In this document: in pieces, positions 12,026-13,549 of the stretch
Layout: each line of letters opens with the position of its first letter
Position numbering within the stretch: position 1 is the stretch's first letter
Assembly: GCA_036265435.1 (NCBI GenBank)
Contig: DATAPB010000295.1
Coordinates: 1 to 13,549 of the forward strand
DNA: 13,549 nt
Origin: DASUPK01 sp036265435
GTDB taxonomy: Bacteria; Actinomycetota; Thermoleophilia; Solirubrobacterales; 70-9
Direction: 5' to 3'
Program-made: the position numbers and the translations under genes
Notes under the pieces: model-generated
The model's input: only the letters and a program-made list of their open reading frames with translations
Told to the model about the DNA's origin: nothing
Databases searched by the model: none

Positions 12026-13549
12026 GCCCTGCCGTGCCGGAGCGTCTGGATCGACGTTCAGGGCTGCCAGAACGTCGCCAACTTCGAGCGCGGTATCGCG
12101 CGGCAGGCAGCGGAATCGACCGAGGCGCTGCTGCGGGTCGCGCCGGAGATCGTCCACACCGTCGGCCTGACGCCCGCCCTTCCCGTGCCGCCGTCGCTGG
12201 ACTTCGTCAACGGCATGGAGAAGCTCGGCTGGGTCAGCGGCAAGGGCTCCGAGCCCGATCCCAAGCCGTCGATCTACCACGTCACCTCGCCCTTCGAGGG
12301 CCCGACGCCGTTCGTGACGTTGGAGGAGCAATGGCCCCGCTGGGCCCGGCGACCCGGTACGAGGCTCGTGGTCACCCTCCACGATCTGATCCCGCTGATC
12401 TTTCCCGAGCACTACATCGATCCGGATCCGATCAACATGTCCCGCTGGCTCGCCCGGCTCGGCATCGTGCGAACGGCGGATCAGATCCTCGCCGTGTCGC
12501 AGTGCTCGGCCGCCGACGCAGTCGAGCATCTCCAGTTCGACGAGAAGCGGATCACGGTGATCGACGCGGGGACCTCCGTCCAGATCGCGTTGATGGTCGG
12601 CTCTCGCGAGGAGGCGGCGAAGATCCTCGACGGCAAGTTCCCAGGACTTCGCGACGGTTTCCTCTTCTACGTCGGCGGCGGGGACTGGCGCAAGAACGTC
12701 ACCCGGTTGATCGAGGCCTACGCGAGGCTGCCGGAGCAGTTTCGGGAGCAGCACCAGCTCGTCATCACCTACAAGCTCAACCCCAATGCCAGGGAGGGCC
12801 TCGAGGGGTTGGCCCGAGACCTCGGGATCCACGGCAACCAACTGCTGCTCACAGGGTTCGTTCCGGACCGCGAGCTCTCCGCGCTCTACCGACGCTGCGG
12901 GCTCTTCGTGTTCCCCTCCCTCTATGAGGGCGCAGGGCTGCCGATCCTCGAGGCGATGGCCTGTGGAGCACCGGTGGTCGGCAGCAACGTCTCCTCGGTC
13001 CCCGAGATCCTCGGCGATCTCCGCGCGACGTTCGACCCCTCGGACCCGGACGACATCGCGCGGTGCATCGAACGGACGCTCGACGACGAGGAGGAGCTGA
13101 AGCGCCTTCGCCGCGTGTCCACGGAGCGAACCGCGCACTTCACCTGGGACCGGGTGGCGCGCAGGGCGATCGAAGGGTACGAGCGAGCGCTGGCCACCCC
13201 CAGTCACCGAGACACCTCACCCCGGCGGCGAAGCCGCCTGGCCGTGTTCACCCCATGGCCGCCCGAGGCGTCGGGCGCCGCGACCTACAGCCGGCAGCTG
13301 GTCGAGCGGCTCGCGGACCACGCCGACGTGGACGTGATCGTCGCGGGTGACACCGACTCGGATTTCTATGATCGCTCGCTGGAGCCGAGGGTCCGCCTCT
13401 GGCCGGCTGGGGACTTCGACTGGGTCAACGAGCTGCGGGACTTCGACCGCTGCCTCTACGTGCTCGGCAACTCCGCGCTTCACCGGCACGCGATGGAGGC
13501 GCTCCTCCGGCGCCCCGGCGTGGTCGTCGCCCACGACGTCCGCTTCGGC
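12023..13549 (+). CDS. Tandem GT4 glycosyltransferase (two GT-B modules), C-terminus beyond window
   Basis: 509 residues are visible and the frame is open at the window edge. The first module is complete (about 1-395): SVWIDVQGCQN at the N-terminus, TLHDLIPLIFPEHY near 117-130, ILAVSQCSAADAV, YVGGGDWRKNVTRLIEAY (from about 216; R223 and K224 are the usual phosphate-contacting pair), LLLTGFVPDRELSALYRRCG and YEGAGLPILEAMACG with the EX7E glutamates E302 and E310. This is a GT4, mannosyltransferase-like enzyme. After an Arg/Ser linker, a second N-terminal GT-B strand begins near 404 (RLAVFTPWPPEASGAATYSR) and continues to DFDRCLYVLGNSALHR before the edge. Two GT4 modules in one chain recall bifunctional polymerases such as WbdA of E. 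coli O9a. The donor is unknown; a GDP-sugar is plausible because of gmd. Confidence 0.93.
   Translation, partial: MALPCRSVWIDVQGCQNVANFERGIARQAAESTEALLRVAPEIVHTVGLTPALPVPPSLDFVNGMEKLGWVSGKGSEPDPKPSIYHVTSPFEGPTPFVTLEEQWPRWARRPGTRLVVTLHDLIPLIFPEHYIDPDPINMSRWLARLGIVRTADQILAVSQCSAADAVEHLQFDEKRITVIDAGTSVQIALMVGSREEAAKILDGKFPGLRDGFLFYVGGGDWRKNVTRLIEAYARLPEQFREQHQLVITYKLNPNAREGLEGLARDLGIHGNQLLLTGFVPDRELSALYRRCGLFVFPSLYEGAGLPILEAMACGAPVVGSNVSSVPEILGDLRATFDPSDPDDIARCIERTLDDEEELKRLRRVSTERTAHFTWDRVARRAIEGYERALATPSHRDTSPRRRSRLAVFTPWPPEASGAATYSRQLVERLADHADVDVIVAGDTDSDFYDRSLEPRVRLWPAGDFDWVNELRDFDRCLYVLGNSALHRHAMEALLRRPGVVVAHDVRFG

Noticed and set aside
11813..13207. A 464-codon minus-strand frame antisense to the GT4 gene
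   Set aside because: Asp/Arg/Val/Gly-rich with no motifs, while the plus strand shows an intact GT4 with EX7E.
1..13549. CRISPR arrays, tRNAs, rRNA, insertion sequences, attachment sites
   Set aside because: I saw no regularly spaced repeats, cloverleaf-like segments, transposase-like translations or flanking inverted repeats in reading the window.

Overview
This is a 13.5 kb, strongly GC-rich stretch of bacterial chromosome devoted almost entirely to cell-surface polysaccharide or glycolipid synthesis. It holds thirteen protein genes, two of them cut by the window edges. I see no RNA genes, insertion sequences, CRISPR arrays or convincing rho-independent terminators. The longest gene-free gap is 70 bp (5674-5743). 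GC-ending codons, GTG/TTG starts, very short spacers, start codons without Shine-Dalgarno sequences placed 7-15 nt after TANNNT hexamers, and a luciferase-like domain protein suggest an actinobacterium. Thermoleophilia/Solirubrobacterales is a guess I cannot test here.

Layout. The left block is on the minus strand, transcribed leftward: an acyl-CoA thioesterase (5744-6292), a polyprenyl-phosphate-sugar-synthase-like GT2 with membrane helices (4465-5673), a rhamnosyltransferase-like GT2 (3446-4468), an 810-residue polytopic GT-C-like membrane protein (963-3395) and a nucleotide-sugar 6-dehydrogenase (1-939, C-terminus missing). The centre holds a rightward pair, a GT2 (6332-7174) and a luciferase-like domain protein (7171-7668). 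It meets a leftward pair, a GT2 (8491-9297) and a zinc-ribbon methyltransferase (7665-8498), at a shared CTAG stop. The right block runs rightward: GDP-mannose 4,6-dehydratase gmd (9347-10408), a SAM methyltransferase (10441-11337), an amphipathic/coiled-coil protein with a degenerate Rossmann domain (11397-12023) and a tandem GT4 glycosyltransferase (12023-13549, C-terminus missing).

How the genes may work together (inference). The left block could make a lipid-linked sugar (GT2 with membrane helices), transfer it outside the membrane (GT-C-like protein), supply a uronic acid donor (dehydrogenase) and add further residues (GT2). The right block resembles in outline a D-rhamnan or mannan assembly module: Gmd makes GDP-4-keto-6-deoxymannose, a tandem GT4 enzyme could polymerise, and a membrane-associated coiled-coil protein plus a methyltransferase could anchor or cap the chain. 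No 4-keto reductase is visible in the window.

The main regulatory observation is that eight of the nine genes not overlapping an upstream gene have a TANNNT hexamer 7-15 nt before the start codon and no ribosome-binding site, which predicts leaderless or nearly leaderless mRNAs. The only strong Shine-Dalgarno sequence I found lies before an operon-internal gene (7171).
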